Below are positions 61,949 through 64,000 of a stretch of DNA of 64,000 bases, one piece after another. Below the pieces are notes generated by a model. The model made no database searches, was not told where the DNA came from, and saw only the letters and a program-made list of their open reading frames with translations. Made by a program: the position numbers and the translations under genes. Each line of letters opens with the position of its first letter. Position 1 is the stretch's first letter. Source of the stretch: Bacteroidota bacterium (GTDB taxonomy: Bacteria; Bacteroidota; Bacteroidia; AKYH767-A; 2013-40CM-41-45); the NCBI GenBank assembly GCA_016720935.1, contig JADKJP010000007.1, positions 806,001-870,000 on the forward strand, written 5' to 3'.

Positions 61949-64000
61949 ATGAGATTTTATTTACTCTGCTTCAAAGTACTTATTATAAGTATTTTTCTTC
62001 CATTTTTTGCAATTTCCCAAACCGGTCCAGTTTTCAATACAAATTCTTCGAGTGTATTTCTACGATCAAATATCTGTACCACCTCAACCGCAATTACATC
62101 CATTGCAACAGGTGGTAAATTATATTCGATAAACGGAGCTGGATCCTGCAGTAGTTATAACTGGATACAGGTTGATGTCGTAGGTGATCACGCGAGTCAT
62201 CCCAGGACTCTTTATTGTGCTTATGGCTCAAACTACATGATGGCAACCAGTTCGAATTATGTCGAAGTGATCAATGCTCCAAATGGCTTAATTCTTTACG
62301 ATTCACCAGGAGGAAATGTACTATGGGTGGGGAATAATTATGCATCCATAGAAAATGGGCAACGGTTTATACCTACAGGTGCAACTCAAATTTATAATGG
62401 TGATGTATGGTATCAGATTTTTGTTACTACCAATGTTAAATACCCAATGAATGGGACCTCACAGCTATATGGATGGACGAATGGAAACTATTTAACTTAT
62501 TCAGGTTGTTCATCTCCTTCAATACAGGCTAGTAATATTTCTTTTTCATCTGTTTCTTCAAATTCTTTGACTGTTAGCTGGACGAACGGAAACGGAAGTA
62601 ACCGGATAGTTATAGCGAAATTGGGCTCATCAATTGGAGGGAGTCCAGTAGCCGGTAACTCCTATTCAGGAAATGCCAATTTCGGTTCCGGAACTCAGAT
62701 TGCAAATGGTGAGTACGTTGTTTACAATGGTAGCGGCAGTAGTGTACCCGTTTCAGGGTTGACTGCCGGAGTGAATTACTATTTCAGGGTATTTGAATAC
62801 AGTTGTTCGTCTCTTCAATACAATATCTCCGCATCAGCTGGTAATCCAGGAAGTCAATTTACTTTATCAAGTTGTAATCTGCCAGGAACACCAGTTATAA
62901 GCTTATCACCGCTTCCCGGCTCTCAAGTATATGTTTCATGGAATTCTGTAGCAAATGCCACAAATTATGATGTTTATTATTCTAGTGGTTCTTGCCCATG
63001 GACAAACGGCACCTTGTATACAAATACTACTGCCAACAATTCTACAGTAAGTGGCTTAAACCCTAATTCAATTTATAAATTTATAGTTATTGCAAAAAAT
63101 TCACCCTCTTGCACTGCTACAAGTTCATGTATGAGTTGTACAACTCAGGGTACAGGATGTGTCCTTTTTAGCGGAATATCAAACTCGCCAACAAGCAGGA
63201 TAGTCTCATCTCCAGCACCAACAACTTTCACAGCTACTCCACAAGGAAATGGTACGAGTCCGGCATATACATGGGAATATCAACAACCTGGAAATGGATG
63301 GATAGCCTGCACTTCAAGTAATTACACGTTTAACACAACAGGAGCTAGTTCTACTTTGACAATAAATAATACTACGGGTTTAGATCAATATCAATTTCAC
63401 TGCATTATCACAAACCCATGTTGCACAATTCCTAGTAACCCATGTTTACTTAATGTCAACTCAACGCCACAATCCAACATTACTGTTACATCAGCAAGCA
63501 TTCCTCCATGGCAGCGTGCAAATGACGATTATACAATATCAGCAACATGTACGACAAGTGATGGGAGTAACTGGAAATTCATAGCTTATAATCCCGTTAG
63601 TGGACAAACTCTATATTCTTCTCAAACTTTTCAAAGCGGATTGGAAGGAAACTGGGTTCTTAATTTTCTTAGTCCTACAGAACCAGAACAGATTTCCTAT
63701 TCTGTGATCAGTTCTAGTTCAAATCCTGGAAGTAGTATAAGTCTTGATAACTACGGTAAGACTTCTATAATTAAAACACAATGGTTAAATGAAAACATTG
63801 TACTTTATAATCAACCCAACCAAGAATTATCAATCCCAATAAAATATGTGACCGGCGCCACTAAGTTTGAAATAGGTTTCGAACGCATCCAACTACATTC
63901 CACTGACAATGATGTACTCCGTCCACTAACACCAATTTCTGCTTGCCTTTTTGGATTAGATTTCTGTGATTCATACGTAAATGCAAATGGATATTTGAGA
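61949..64000 (+). CDS. Secreted FN3/Ig-repeat protein, 3' end beyond window
   Basis: The frame is open for all 684 codons from ATG 61949 to the last base. The signal peptide is FKVLIISIFLPFFAISQ. Residues about 30-185 contain an SH3-like segment (GLILYDSPGGNVLWVGNNYA). Two fibronectin-III domains follow (SLTVSWTNGNGSNRIVIAKL; VYVSWNSVANATNYDVYYSS), then a Cys-rich Ig-like domain and a beta-sandwich. A T9SS sorting domain is expected past the window edge but not seen. It is probably a surface protein; the adhesive role is inferred. Confidence 0.8.
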   Translation, partial: MRFYLLCFKVLIISIFLPFFAISQTGPVFNTNSSSVFLRSNICTTSTAITSIATGGKLYSINGAGSCSSYNWIQVDVVGDHASHPRTLYCAYGSNYMMATSSNYVEVINAPNGLILYDSPGGNVLWVGNNYASIENGQRFIPTGATQIYNGDVWYQIFVTTNVKYPMNGTSQLYGWTNGNYLTYSGCSSPSIQASNISFSSVSSNSLTVSWTNGNGSNRIVIAKLGSSIGGSPVAGNSYSGNANFGSGTQIANGEYVVYNGSGSSVPVSGLTAGVNYYFRVFEYSCSSLQYNISASAGNPGSQFTLSSCNLPGTPVISLSPLPGSQVYVSWNSVANATNYDVYYSSGSCPWTNGTLYTNTTANNSTVSGLNPNSIYKFIVIAKNSPSCTATSSCMSCTTQGTGCVLFSGISNSPTSRIVSSPAPTTFTATPQGNGTSPAYTWEYQQPGNGWIACTSSNYTFNTTGASSTLTINNTTGLDQYQFHCIITNPCCTIPSNPCLLNVNSTPQSNITVTSASIPPWQRANDDYTISATCTTSDGSNWKFIAYNPVSGQTLYSSQTFQSGLEGNWVLNFLSPTEPEQISYSVISSSSNPGSSISLDNYGKTSIIKTQWLNENIVLYNQPNQELSIPIKYVTGATKFEIGFERIQLHSTDNDVLRPLTPISACLFGLDFCDSYVNANGYLR

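Overview
The window is a 64 kb piece of a Bacteroidota chromosome, probably a free-living, gliding-type or environmental member. I infer this from at least eight secreted proteins that end in the type IX secretion (T9SS) type A sorting domain, SprB-like and PKD/Ig-like surface repeats, a GldL-like membrane protein, low G+C and the lack of clear Shine-Dalgarno sites. No rRNA, tRNA or CRISPR array was seen.

Layout. 1-4.5 kb: the end of hemA (glutamyl-tRNA reductase), a secreted NHL propeller protein overlapping a multihaem cytochrome with eleven CXXCH motifs, and a Crp/Fnr regulator with a cysteine cluster. 4.6-10.8 kb: three tandem membrane proteins of the TMTC-like glycosyltransferase/TPR type, facing a dolichol-phosphate-mannose-synthase-like GT2 enzyme; a fourth, more distant relative lies at 30.8 kb. 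11-13 kb: a TPR/class III adenylate cyclase with 16 copies of a 7-bp repeat at its 3' end. 13.2-20.5 kb: a 2434-residue secreted protein with a sedolisin/subtilisin-like protease core. 21-54 kb: a long run of secreted T9SS cargo (YCF48/BNR, YD-repeat-like, kelch+LamG, SprB+beta-helix, a 53-residue-repeat family, and an endonuclease/exonuclease/phosphatase protein with dockerin-like repeats), interspersed with CvfB, a GldL-like protein, six copies of a REP-like palindromic element and a four-helix-bundle gene embedded in an array of hairpins. 54-60.9 kb: a compact minus-strand operon of a DUF6361-like protein, a PLD-type nuclease, a large SF2 helicase and a small unknown protein. This is the best candidate for a poorly described genome-defence system. 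61.2-64 kb: a lipoprotein and the start of another secreted repeat protein that runs off the window.

Many large genes beyond 23 kb are split by frameshifts. Most of those I could resolve are one-base changes in homopolymer runs, and restoring the base recreates conserved family motifs. I therefore read most of them as sequence errors and describe each fragment together with the intact gene it implies. Two places (46.7-47.5 kb and 51.5 kb) do look like true gene debris.
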